This document shows positions 11,801-21,400 of a stretch of DNA of 33,329 nt, in pieces; position 1 is the first letter of the stretch; each line of letters opens with the position of its first letter. The notes below the pieces were generated by a model that was not told the origin of the DNA, did no database searches, and was given only the letters and a program-made list of their open reading frames with translations. A program made the translations under genes and the position numbers. The DNA is from Azolla pinnata. Taxonomy: Eukaryota; Streptophyta; Polypodiopsida; Salviniales; Salviniaceae. The DNA is taken from assembly GCA_037176905.1 (NCBI GenBank), contig JBBBWG010008002.1, positions 60,393 through 93,721 of the forward strand, in the 5' to 3' direction.

Positions 11801-12952
11801 TGTTTCTACAAGGGAACCAAGTGCTCATGTAGCAACTGTCAAGAGAATCTTGGAGAATCATGCTGGCTACCTTATGGCTAATAAGATGCTTCGTGAACTT
11901 GTTGCCTTTGTCAAAGGCACCCAATTTGACTTGACGGTACATTCTATTCAACATTTAAAAGATGGTTACGCTGCATCATACTTGTGAATCAAATTCATTG
12001 TTGCCTTCTTTTCATTTTTGCTTTTCATATTTCTTAGGAATTCTTGCAATCATCAAGTGGCAGATCTGCTCGTTTACAGGATTTTCCATCTGCACTACAG
12101 ATTGTTGGTCAAAAGGTCTATGAAATTTTCATTGGAATTTACTTTATATAAGCCGTAGATTTTTAATTGAGATTCTAATGTTTTACTTTTTTATCCATCT
12201 GGATAAGAAATTCTGACTTTTTTACTTTTTATGAGTATCATCAATACCTGTGTATACTTTTGCCTGCGTAAGGCTGTGCATAAACAATCGTAGTCTACAT
12301 TTTGTAACCTCTGTCTGACTATGGTTATTTCTTGAGCGCCATGCAAAAGAAAGATAGTTTCTGTTAAAAAGGACAATTCTACATTATCATTTCCAGTTGT
12401 TTGGAAGCCTAAACTTGTGAGCCCTAACTAAATTCTGTTTTATCTTGAACTTGGCAGCTAGATATGAATATGCTGCAAAGCCGCTTAGATGCTGAGTTTC
12501 TCTTGGCGCATATGTGCACTGTTGGATTCAAAGAATGGATTGTTGTGCTTGCAACTCTGTTAAGACGCACGGAAGTGAGATGCGAAACTTAATATGTTTC
12601 TTTTTTACAGATTATATAGTAGAAAGTTTAACATACGAGGAAATAGGGTCAAATATCACTCTTCATCATAATTATTATGACAAGTTTTATAAATCATAGA
12701 CTGTTGAACAAATTGCAGGTCTTACTAGATATTTTCCGAGGTGACCCGCGTTTATGGAATGCATATAGCCAAACCCTCAGGGTAATGATTCATGACATGT
12801 TAAGCTACAAGTTACAATGGTGTAATACTTTTAAAATAACTTCCAATTTTACTGACTTCCACGTTTATCTTTGGCAGCTACATCCTGAATTCTCGGACTT
12901 TGAAGATCTCCTTTTCTTGATTGATCAATCACTTGAACGCCAAAAATTATGA
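2820..12952 (+). CDS. RIC1: RIC1-like Rab6/Ypt6 guanine-nucleotide exchange factor subunit
   Basis: Twenty-three exons join in phase to a protein of 1133 residues, close to the usual plant length. In yeast and animals Ric1 pairs with Rgp1 to activate Ypt6/Rab6 at the trans-Golgi for endosome-to-Golgi retrieval; the same role is inferred here. The protein opens MYIAYGWPKLL, the conserved RIC1 start. Residues about 1-640 are a beta-propeller-like region with WD-type segments, for example CIRWTPDNTAFAVGW at about residue 305. The C-terminal RIC1 domain runs from about residue 740, with HFSHCLEWLLFTVFDA in exon 13 and LVAFVKGTQFDLT ending exon 19. The ATG at 2820 is chosen because it starts the family alignment. 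No signal peptide or membrane segment is apparent. Oddities: a duplicated acceptor before exon 3, a GC donor for intron 10, a stop-free intron 9 and an ambiguous acceptor for exon 19. Confidence 0.95.
4931..5072 (+). repeat. Perfect 71-bp tandem duplication spanning the exon 3 acceptor of RIC1
   Basis: Positions 4931-5001 and 5002-5072 are identical. Each copy holds the last bases of intron 2, the acceptor TTCTTTTGCAG and the first eight bases of exon 3 (ACGTCGGA). The gene therefore has two identical 3' splice sites, at 4993 and 5064. The distal one gives the family-conserved reading. The proximal one adds 71 bases and reaches an in-frame TGA after 15 codons. Confidence 0.95.
6291..6500 (+). 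repeat. Diverged 110-bp direct repeat in RIC1 intron 5
   Basis: The block from GATAAGAAGTTCAAGACCC at 6291 recurs from GATGAGAAGATCAACTCCC at 6401. The two copies share the order of short blocks ATTC(T/G)ATGCC, TTTTTGTAT and CATCAGGAT or its near match. Substitutions and small gaps show it is old. It lies well inside the intron and does not touch a splice site. Confidence 0.7.
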
Positions 12953-13480
12953 TAATTTAGTTGAATGCAGGATCAAATCTGTGATGTTCAGAGGTTGGAA
13001 GATATATCGACCAAGGGTCATGCATGCATATTCGGGTGTGTTGGGATCTATATCTCCATATTTGTATTTAGTCTTCCATGGATGCATAATAATCAATTTC
13101 TCTTTCAATTTATGTGCTCATTCTGGCATCATTATATATGGAATGCCAAACCAAGGCAACATGCAAAACTATGTATACCTCAAGTTTTGCTAAGTGAGGT
13201 GACATGGGGCACATGTTTTCTTTTGTAATCTGGTGTAGTTCAGAGCTCAGTATGAAGCATCTGGTGTGTACGATTAATTTCATGCTTTCTGATTATTATA
13301 GAACAAAGTAATACCTTGATTAAATTAGTTGAAATTAGATACAGTATCAATATTCTGGAGCTAGTTGCTCGATGATGGACTGTCTTCCATCATTGTGCTT
13401 TTGGAGCCATACTAAGAGCTTAGGACCCCAGAAACAGTATACTTGTAAGATCTCAAGAACATTTTAAATCTAAAAGTAAA
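12953..13480 (+). other. RIC1 3' UTR and flank
   Basis: Downstream of the RIC1 stop the sequence is AT-rich with no open frame of family resemblance. Transcripts must end somewhere in this stretch before the repeat field begins, but I could not pick one polyadenylation site with confidence. A short direct repeat around AGTAAACACTCTG (near 13475 and 13517) marks the boundary with the repeat domain. Confidence 0.45.
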
Positions 13481-13514
13481 CACTCTGCTTTTGTTTCCTT
13501 CTAAGTCGTATCTC

Positions 13515-14165
13515 AAAGTAAACACTCTGAATTATTAACTTCTAGCATTTAAAGCTAATTTATAATTTGAACATTATTTTTCACATGAATCACTATATCA
13601 TTCTTCAAACTACATAGTACATCTTCAAGTCTTTAGAACATTTTTTGAAACGTTGATCTGCACTGGAGGTGAGTGCCTTGTTCATAAAGCCGCATGATCA
13701 ATATTAATTTGACATTTTACTAAAGGGTTTGGGCTGTAAAGTAATTAAATGCGTGATTAGATCATAATTCGAATGATATTCTTCAGTTGATTCATTATAT
13801 TATTTTTAAAAGTGGATAGTAATCTTGTTTTAAAATAAAATTTCTAGTCTAATTATAACATAATTTAGATTGAAATATAAACTTTTTTTTTGTAGCCTTT
13901 CATCTATGAATTATTATTTTTGCAACCTTATTTTTTTGCGTGAATTATTTTGAACTTCCTCGAACCCACAATCTCCCACTCCATGCATAAGCGACTTGTC
14001 CACTAGCATAGATAACAAACGTTAATACTATACTATTACATTTGTTTATCAAGTTACAAGAATTATTCGAACATCGAGAATTTTTGAAACCTCGATCATG
14101 GTTACCGTAGGACTCGCACAATTAAGATTATAATTTGAATGATATTCTTAAGATGATTCATTAAA
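13515..14165. repeat. tRNA-bearing AT-rich repeat unit, copy 1
   Basis: This AT-rich unit contains two partial tRNA-like remnants, read on the - strand: a 5'-half remnant at 13670-13700 and a remnant with an intact B-box-like GGTTCGAGG at about 13958-14016. Its start resembles the unit at 15780-16490, but here the second complete tRNA-like segment is missing: after CGATCATGG near 14096 the sequence jumps to the tail shared with the other copy. Confidence 0.75.
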
Positions 14166-14862
14166 AAATAAGATCATAGCGTCCTTGTATGAAACTGAAT
14201 CTGAGAGTTCAAATAACTCCTTCAAAGGTAAAGAAGTAAGCTATAATATGGGTTTTGAAGATCTAAATTGACACAAAGGTAAAAGTGGAGTTATGGCAGA
14301 AATAAGGCAGTAAGAGATGAGCGACTACTTGAATTAGAAGCTCATAGTTTCCTGGTATGAAATCAGATTCAAGAGTTCAAACTGGTGAATCAAAGCTAAA
14401 TAAGTAGGCTATGCTACGAGATTTGCAAGTCTAAATTTCAAAATTCAAGACAACAGACATGAAGTAAAAATTGAAGTCGTGGTAGAAATAAGGTAGGAAC
14501 AAACATGAGCGTTTACCTGCATTAAAAAGCTCACAGCGTTCTCGTCTGAAATTGGATTTACAAGTTCAAATAGAGGAATCAAATCTAAGGAAGTAGACTA
14601 TGGTATAGTCTTTGAGGATCTAAGTTTTTAAATTCAATGCGAGAGACACGAAGGAAAAACTAACGTTGTAACAGAAATAAGGCAGCAATATAAAAGAGCG
14701 ACCACTTGCATTAGAAAGCTCATAGCGTTCTCGTATGAAATCGAAGTTGAGAGTACAAAGACGTGAATCAAAGCTATTGAAGTATGTTATACTATCAGCT
14801 TTAAAGATCTAGACTAGTAAATTTAATGTGAGAGACAAGAGAGGAAACTGAAGTTGTGGCAG
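13515..14862 (+). repeat. About 1.35-kb segmental duplication, left copy
   Basis: The stretch matches 15780-17202 in the same orientation, offset by 2289 near the left end and 2340 over the satellite monomers. It takes in one tRNA-bearing unit plus about four satellite monomers. Corresponding monomers in the two copies share variants not found in their neighbours, for example ACTGGTGAATCAAAGCTAAA and the CAATATAAAAGAGCGACCAC block, so a block was copied instead of single monomers. Confidence 0.85.
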
Positions 14863-15780
14863 GGTCTAAATTTCTAATTCAGGACGAGAGACATGAAGGA
14901 AAAATGGAGTTGCGACGGAAATAAGGCAAGGCCAGACAGTACCGACCGCCTGCATTAAGAAGCTTATAGCGCCCTCATATGAAATCTGATTTGAGAGTTC
15001 AAATAGATGAATCATAGCTAAATAAGTAGGCTATCCTATGGGCTTCAAAGATCTAAATTTCGAAATAAAGGACGAAAGAGCGAATGAAGATGTGAAGTTG
15101 AGGTAGAAATAAGGTAGAAATAGACACTAGCGACCGCTTACATTAGAAAGCTCATAGCGTCCTTGTATGAAATCGGATTTTAGAGTTCAAAGAGGTGAAT
15201 CAAAGGTAAAGAAGTTGACTATCTTATGGGCTTAAAGATCTAAATTTCTAAATTCCAAGCGAGAGACACGAAGGAAAATTGAAGTTGTGGCAAAAATAAG
15301 GCAAAAACAGACAAGACCAACTGCCTTCCTTACAAAGCTCAAAGCGTCCTCGTAAGAAACTAGATTTCAGAGTTCGAATAGGCGTATCAATGATAAAGAA
15401 GCAGAAAATCTTACGAGATTCAAAGATCTAAATTTTGAAATTCAGTGCAAGAGGCACGAAAGAAAAACTGAAGTTGTGGCAAAAATAAGGTAGGACCAGA
15501 TAGGATTTACCACCTACATTAAAAAGCTCATAGCACCCTCGTATTAAATGTGATTTGAGAGTTCGAATGGGTGAACAATGCTAAAGATGTAGGCTGTATT
15601 ACATGCTTTTAAGATCTAAATTTCGAGACTCAAGATGAGAGCATATAGGAAAAAATGAAGTTGTATTAGGAAAAATGCAAGAACAGACACGAGTGACCGC
15701 TTACATTAAAAAGTTTATAACGTCCTCGTATAAAATCGGATTTCAAAGTTCAAGTACATCAATCAAAGCTAAAGAAGCAG
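14166..15780 (+). repeat. 189-bp satellite array, block 1 (subfamily A, about 9 monomers)
   Basis: The landmark CTCATAGCGTCCTCGTATGA, or a close variant, starts near 14172, 14340, 14529, 14718, 14962, 15150, 15337, 15526 and 15713. Most steps are 187-189 bases; one step of 244 reflects an internal duplication and the first step is short. Each monomer continues with GAGAGTTCAAATAGGTGAAT, then AAAGATCTAAATTTC, then GCGAGAGACACGAAGGAAAA, then AGAAATAAGGCA. Monomers differ by many substitutions, so the array is old or slowly homogenised. No open frame runs through it. Confidence 0.92.
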
Positions 15781-16494
15781 GTAAACACTTTGAATCATTT
15801 CCTTTGACTCTTGCTCAAACTTCTAGAATTTAAAGCTACTTAAGTGGAAGATTTAATTTATAATTTGAACAATATTTTTCATATGAAGCACTATATTATT
15901 CTTCAAGCTACATAATACATATTCAAATCTTCAAAACATTTTCTTGAAACGTTGATCCGCACTGGAGGTGAGTGCCTTGTTCATAAGGCCACATGATCAA
16001 CATTAATTTGACAGAGGTTTGGATTTTAAAGCAATTGAATGCGTGATTAGATTATAATTCAAATGATATTCTTCAACAGATTTATTATTTTAAAAAGTGT
16101 ACATTGGTCTTGTTTTTAACTAAAATTTCTAGTCTAATTATAAGATAATTTAGTGCATGATCTACATTGTAATATAAACATTTTTTTTGGATCCTTTTAT
16201 CTACAAATTTCTTAGTTTTGTTACTTTGCATGAATTATTTTGAACATCCTCGAACCCACAATCTCATGTTTCAAGTCACAAGAACTATTTAAAATGGACA
16301 ACTTTAGAAACCACGATCATGGCGGGACTCAAACCCACAATCTCCCGCTCTGGAGGCGAGCGCCTTGTCCATTAGGCCACACGATCATCCTTAATTATAT
16401 ATGTTTACTATAGGTTTTACAATTTAAAGCTATTAAACGCACAATTAAGATTATAATTTGAATGATATTCTTAAGATAATTCATTCAAAGATAA
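15780..16494. repeat. tRNA-bearing AT-rich repeat unit, copy 2 (most complete)
   Basis: This unit separates the two satellite blocks. In + strand order it carries a 5'-half remnant (15960-15998), a short B-box remnant near 16250-16270 and the complete tRNA-like sequence at 16314-16386, all in - orientation. The surrounding AT-rich blocks (TTATAATTTGAA, TGATATTCTT, AATTTCTAGTCTAATTATAA) recur in the other tRNA-bearing units. Confidence 0.8.
16314..16386 (-). pseudogene. tRNA(Arg)-derived sequence with intact cloverleaf and CCA anticodon
   Basis: Read on the - strand this is 73 bases with every arm of a tRNA: acceptor stem GATCGTG/CATGATC (with a G-T pair), D stem GCCT/AGGC, anticodon stem CTCGC/GCGGG (with a T-G pair), anticodon loop CTCCAGA, and T stem GTGGG/CCCGC with loop TTTGAGT. 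The body resembles plant tRNA(Arg) of the GTGGCCTAATGGA type, in which the loop would be expected to read CTCCGGA. Here the anticodon is CCA and the T loop has TTTGA instead of TTCGA. Both changes are what loss of CpG gives. The multicopy repeat context and damaged B box make a SINE-like or pseudogene origin more likely than a working tRNA. A scanner may label it tRNA-Trp. Confidence 0.75.
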
Positions 16495-17330
16495 GGTCAT
16501 AGCGTCCTTGTATGAAACCGAATCTGAGAGTTCAAATAACTCCTTCAAAGATAAGGAAGTAAGCTATAATATGGGTTTTGAAGATCTAAATTTCGAAATT
16601 CAGGGCGAGAGATACAAAGGTAAAAGTGGAGTTTGGCAGAAATAAGGCAATAAAAGACGAGCGACTGCTTGCATTAGAAGATCACAGCTTCCTGGTATGA
16701 AATCAGATTCGAGAGTTCAAACTGGTGAATCAAAGCTAAATAAGTAGGCTATGCTACGAGATTTGCAGGTCTAAATTTCAAAATTCAAGACGAGAGACAC
16801 AAAGGAAAAATTGAAGTCGTGGTAGAAATAAGGCAGGAATAGACATGAACGTTTACCTGCATTGAAAAGCTCATAGCGTTCTCGTATGAAATTGGATTTA
16901 CGTGTTCAAATAGGTGAATCAAATCTAAAGAAGTAGGCTATGCTATAGTCTTTGAGGATCTAAATTTTTAAATTCAATCCGAGAGACACGAAGGAAAAAC
17001 TAAAGTTGTGACAGAAATAAGGTAACAATATAAAAGAGCGACCACCTGCATTAGAAAGCTCATAGCGTCCTCGAATAAAATCCAATTTCAGATTACAAAG
17101 ACATGAATCAAAGCTTTGGAAGCGTGCTATGCTATTAGCTTTAAAGATCTAGACTATTAAATTCAGTGTGAGAGACATGAGGGGAAATTGAAGTAGTCGC
17201 AGAAATAAGCTAAGAAAAGACACGAGCCACCGCCTGCAGTACAAAGCTCAAAGCGTCCTCGTATGAAACCGGATTTGAGAGATCAAATAGGTGAATCGAC
17301 GATAACAAACTAGGCACAAAAGAACTTTAA
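16495..17330 (+). repeat. 189-bp satellite array, block 2 left part (subfamily A, 5 monomers)
   Basis: Monomer landmarks lie near 16495, 16680, 16869, 17058 and 17246. The sequence is of the subfamily A type (GCGTCCTCGTATGA with AGAAATAAGGCA). The first four correspond monomer by monomer to those at 14172-14718 in block 1. The last grades into subfamily B. Confidence 0.9.
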
Positions 17331-19033
17331 TTTTGAAACTTAAGGCGAAAGAAACGGCTGAAAAAGTAAAGATATGTTAGAAATGCTGAATGGACCGACC
17401 AGGGCTACCGCCGCCACCAAAAAGCTCATAGCTCCCTTATGTAATATTGATTTCATAGCTCAAACCCTCGAATCAAAGCCCTCGTAATAAGCTATAATAT
17501 GATACAAAAAAGCTTGAATTTTGAAACTCAGGGCGAGAGAAAAGACAGATAAAGTAAAGATTGACTACGGCGACTGCCTGTACCAAAAAGCTCATAGCTC
17601 GCTCGTGTAATATTAGATTTAAGAGCTCAAACACTTGAATCAATGCCCTTGCAATAAGCTATCATCTGGCTCAAAAAATTGTGAATTGTGAAACTCAGTG
17701 CGAGAGAAACGGCTGAACAACTAGGGCTTTGTTAGAAATGAGGAAACGACCAACCAGGGCGATTGCATTGACCAAAAAGCTCATAGCTCCCTCGTGTGAT
17801 ATAAGATTTTAGAACTTAACTCTTAAATCGAAGCCCTTGCAGCAAGCTATTAAATAGAATAAAAAAGTTTGAATTTTGAAACTTGGGGCGAGAGAAATGG
17901 CTGTAAAAGTAAAGATGTGTCAGAACTGAGGAAGGGACTGACCAGGGCGATTGCCTTCACCAAAAAGCTCATAGCTCTTTCAAGTGATATTGGATTTAAG
18001 GGTTCAAACACTTGAATCAAAACCCTCATAGTACCTATCATATGGCACAAAAAAGTTTGAATTTTGAGAGTCGGGGTGAGAGAAACAGCTGAAAAAGTAG
18101 GTTTTTGTCAGAAATGAGGAAGGGACCAATTGCCTTCACCAAAAAGATTATAGCTCCCTCGTGTGATATCGGATTTATCAGCTCAAAGTCTTAAACGAAA
18201 CCCCTCGCAGCAAGCAATTATATGCCACAAAAAATCTTGAATTTTGAAACTCAAAGCGAGAGAAACGGCTGAAAAAGTAAAGATGTGTCAGAACTGGGGA
18301 AGGGACCAACCATGGCGACTGCCTTCACCAAAAAGCTCATAGTTCAATCGTGTGATCTATAATTTCTGAGTTTTTTAGCTTGAATCAAAGCCCTTATAGC
18401 AAGCTATACAATCGTACAAAAAAGTTCTGAATTTCAAACTCAGGGTGAGAGAAACAGCTGGAAAAGTAAAGATGTGTTAGAACTGGGGAAGGGACCGACC
18501 AGGGCGACTACCTTCGCCAGAAAGCTTATAGCTCCCTCGTGTGATCTCGGATTTCCGAGTTTTTTGGGTTGAATCGAAGCGCAAAAGAGCAAGCTATGCA
18601 ATGGTACAAAAAAGTTTGGTTTTGGAAACTCAGGGCGAGAGAAAAGGCTGAAAAAGTAAAGATGTGTCAGAACTGGGGAAGGGACCAACCAGGGCGACTT
18701 CCTTCATCAGAAAGCTCATAGCTCCCTCGTGTGATCTTGGATTTTTGAGTTGTTTTGCTCGAATCAAAGGCCTCGCACTAAGCTACGCAATGGTACAAAA
18801 AAGTTTGGATTTTAAAACTCAGGGCGAGAGAAACGGTTGAAAAAGTAAAGATGTGTTAGAAGTAAGGAAATGATCGACGAGGGCGACCGCCTTCACCAAA
18901 AACCTCATAGCTCCCTCGTAATATGAGATTTTCGAGCTTTTTAGCTTGAATCGAAGCCCTCGAACCAAGCTATGCAATTCCACAAAAAAGCTTGGATTTG
19001 GAAACTCGGGGTGAGAAAAACAGTTGAAAAACT
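17331..19033 (+). repeat. 189-bp satellite array, block 2 right part (subfamily B, 9 monomers)
   Basis: Landmarks of the form CTCATAGCTCCCTCGTGTGA begin near 17424, 17590, 17779, 17967, 18146, 18335, 18524, 18714 and 18903, mostly 188-190 bases apart. Subfamily B differs from A by GGAAGGGACCGACCAGGGCG, CACAAAAAAGTTTGAATTTT and AGAGAAACGGCTGAAAAAGT. The four monomers from 18146 to 18903 are most alike, suggesting the most recent amplification there. Confidence 0.92.
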
Positions 19034-19490
19034 TAGTCGCCTTGGTCGGTCCCTTCCTCATTTCTAACATAGCTTTACTTTGTCAGTCGTGTCTCTCGCC
19101 CTGAATTTTAAATTTCAAATTGTTTTGTGCCATAGGATAGCTTTTGTGATGACTTTGGTTGAAGTGTTTGAACTCTGAAATCTGATATCACAGGAGGGAG
19201 CTATGAGCTTTTTTATTAAGGCAGTCGTCCTTATTCCCCCTTTTCTTCATTTTTTAGAAAGCTTTACTTTTTAAGTCATCTCTCTTGCCATGAGTTTCAA
19301 AATTCAAGCTTTTTTGTGTCATATGATAGCCTACTGCAATACTTTGATTTAAGTGTTTGAACTCTGAAATTCAATAGCACACGAGAGAGCTATGAGCTTT
19401 TTGATGAAGGCAATCGCCCTTTTCCTCTCTTACTCATTTTTTACAAAGCTTTACTTTTTAAGTCGTGTCTCTTGCCCTAAAACATAAAGG
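19034..19490 (-). repeat. Inverted 189-bp satellite monomers (2 copies) forming a fold-back with the main array
   Basis: From about 19034 the same subfamily B monomer appears in reverse orientation: GTCGCCTTGGTCGGTCCC opens it, and the landmark appears as AGCTATGAGC at 19199-19208 and 189 bases later near 19388. The breakpoint follows CAGTTGAAAAACTTA at about 19020-19034. Transcription across it would give a long imperfect hairpin with arms of about 450 bases and a loop of roughly 145 bases. Confidence 0.88.
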
Positions 19491-21400
19491 ATTTGTCCAT
19501 TAGCCCAAATAACAAACCTGAATAATATTCTAATATATTTGAGATTTGTCCTTCAAGTTCTAGGACACATCGAGAACAACTTATATCATATTTTACTATA
19601 TTTGAGATTTGTCTTTCAAGTTATAGGACACGTAATCAAACATCTCTCTGCCTTTCATTCAATTACAAAACATATTAAATGTGAATTTATTTTCTTACAT
19701 AAATTATTTAAACTTTCTTGAACTCGTAATCTCCCACTCTTGACATGAACGAATTGTCTATTAGCCTAAACAAGAAACCATAATTGTATTCTATTATATT
19801 TCATTTTCATTTGATTTATATATCATTTTTCAAGTTATAAGACACATTCAAATTTCGAGAATTATTGAAGCCTCAATCATGGTGAGACTCAAACCCACAA
19901 TCTCCTACTCCAAAGGTGAGTGCATTGTCCATTAGGCCACATGATCAACCATAATGTAACATTTTACAAAACTTCTTAGAATTTAGAGCAATTAAACGCG
20001 CGATTAACATTATAATTCGAATGGTATTTTTTAAGATAATTCATCATTTTCAAGTTATGGAATACATTAAAATACCAAGTATTATTGAAACCTTAATGAC
20101 GGTGGGACCCATCCATTAGGCCATATGATATTTGACTAATTAATTTAGAACTTAAAGTAATTAAAAGCACAGTTTGTTGTTTCCACCCATAATGTACTAG
20201 TGGTGTTTCTTTTTCTAAGTGTAAATACTCAACTACCACTGTTGGCTGTTTTTCTTAACTAATGACAAGATATAATTTCGAAAAAAAATTGAATGATATT
20301 TTTTAAATGATCATTATATTATTTCTGAAGTTGTTTATTAGTCTCATTTGTAGCTCAAATTCTTAGAATCATAAGATAAGTTAACACACGATTTAGATTA
20401 TGATTTAAACATTTTTTTGGAGGCTTTTATTCCATTAATTTCTAAGTTTTAAAAAACATATTCAAATGCGAATTTATTTTTTCGCATGACTTTTGAACTT
20501 CCTTGAACCCACAATCTCCCACTCCAAACATAAGCTAGTTCATCACATTCTACTATATTTATTTTTCATGAGTTTAGTACATCATTTTTCAAGTCATAGG
20601 ACACATACTCATGTAAATGTTGAGAATTATTGAATCCTTAATCATTGTGGCACTTGAACCCACAATCTCCTGCTCCAAAGGCAACGCTTGTCCATTAGCC
20701 CACACCATCATGTTAATTTGACATTACTTTATAAATTTAAATAATTAAACGTGTAATTTAGAGTATAATTTGAATGATATGTTTCAGGTGATTTGTTATA
20801 TTATTTTCGAAGTTGTACATTAGTCTTGTTTTTAACTCAAATTTCTAGAATTATAATAATTTAGCACATTATTTAGATTATAATTTAAGCATCTTTTCTA
20901 GAGCCTTTCTTTCTATTAATTTCTAAGTTTTACAAAACATATTAAAATGCATGAATTAGTTTGAACTTCCTCAAACCCACAATCAGACATATGTGACTTG
21001 TCCATTAACCCAAATAATAAACATTAATCATATCCCACATGGTATGGGACACATTCAAATGTCAAGAATTATTGAAAACGTCAATCATGGTGGGACTCAA
21101 ACCTACTCCAAAGGCGAGTGCCTTGTCTATTAGGCTGCACGATCACCATTAATTTGACATTTTACAAAAAGCTTTGGAATTTTAAGCAATTAACACATGA
21201 TTTAAAATATAATTTGAATGATATTTTTCAGATTAGTCACTATATTATTTTTGAAGTTGGTACATAAGTCTTGTTTTTAGCTGAAATTTCTAGAATTATA
21301 AGAATTTAGATTATAATTTAAACATTTTTGCTGGAGCCTTTCATTCTATTGATTTCCATGTTTTACAAAACATATTAAATGAAAAGTCATTTGATATAGT
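19491..21400. repeat. Cluster of tRNA-bearing AT-rich units, three or more degenerate copies
   Basis: tRNA-like remnants, all in - orientation, lie near 19722-19772, 19875-19946, 20093-20130 (anticodon arm deleted), 20502-20545, 20640-20710, 20965-21010 and 21082-21147. They alternate between a form preceded on the + strand by TTGAACTTCCT and a form preceded by ATTGAAACCTCAATCATGG, so each unit seems to carry two tRNA-like segments about 120-150 bases apart. The AT-rich filler (AATTTCTAAGTTTT, CATTAATTTGACATTTTAC, TATAATTTGAATGATATT) is shared among units. Confidence 0.8.
19875..19946 (-). pseudogene. Degenerate tRNA(Arg)-derived remnant, nearly full length
   Basis: On the - strand this copy keeps GATCATGTGGCCTAATGGAC at the 5' end and GTGGGTTTGAGT in the T arm. 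The anticodon loop reads CTTTGGA, and both the D stem and the anticodon stem contain a mismatch. It is clearly related to the 16314-16386 sequence and less likely than that one to fold. Confidence 0.7.

Larger units (their letters stand above)
2820..12952 (+). other. RIC1: Exon map of RIC1 homologue (23 coding exons)
   Basis: Coding exons: 2820-2960, 3730-3837, 5065-5213, 5292-5373, 5475-5881, 6653-7088, 7166-7389, 8026-8221, 8306-8478, 8563-8737, 8852-8905, 8984-9163, 9866-9978, 10168-10350, 10494-10551, 10738-10797, 10871-10912, 11032-11168, 11786-11936, 12038-12115, 12458-12574, 12719-12781, 12878-12952 (stop TGA 12950-12952). The total is 3402 nt, an exact multiple of three, and each junction keeps the frame. 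All introns are GT-AG except intron 10 (8738-8851), which reads GC-AG. The start of exon 19 is the least certain: 11786 and 11801 both keep the frame, while the stronger-looking acceptor before 11775 does not. Confidence 0.85.
15780..17202 (+). repeat. About 1.35-kb segmental duplication, right copy
   Basis: This is the partner of 13515-14862. It is slightly longer because it keeps a full tRNA-like segment that is deleted in the left copy. Similarity fades after about 17202, where the left copy turns into a rearranged monomer at 14862. Confidence 0.85.

Noticed and set aside
19875-21147. Functional tRNA genes in the right-hand cluster
   Set aside because: Every copy there has stem mismatches, deletions or a lost anticodon arm. 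Only 16314-16386 retains a full cloverleaf, and it too has an altered T loop.
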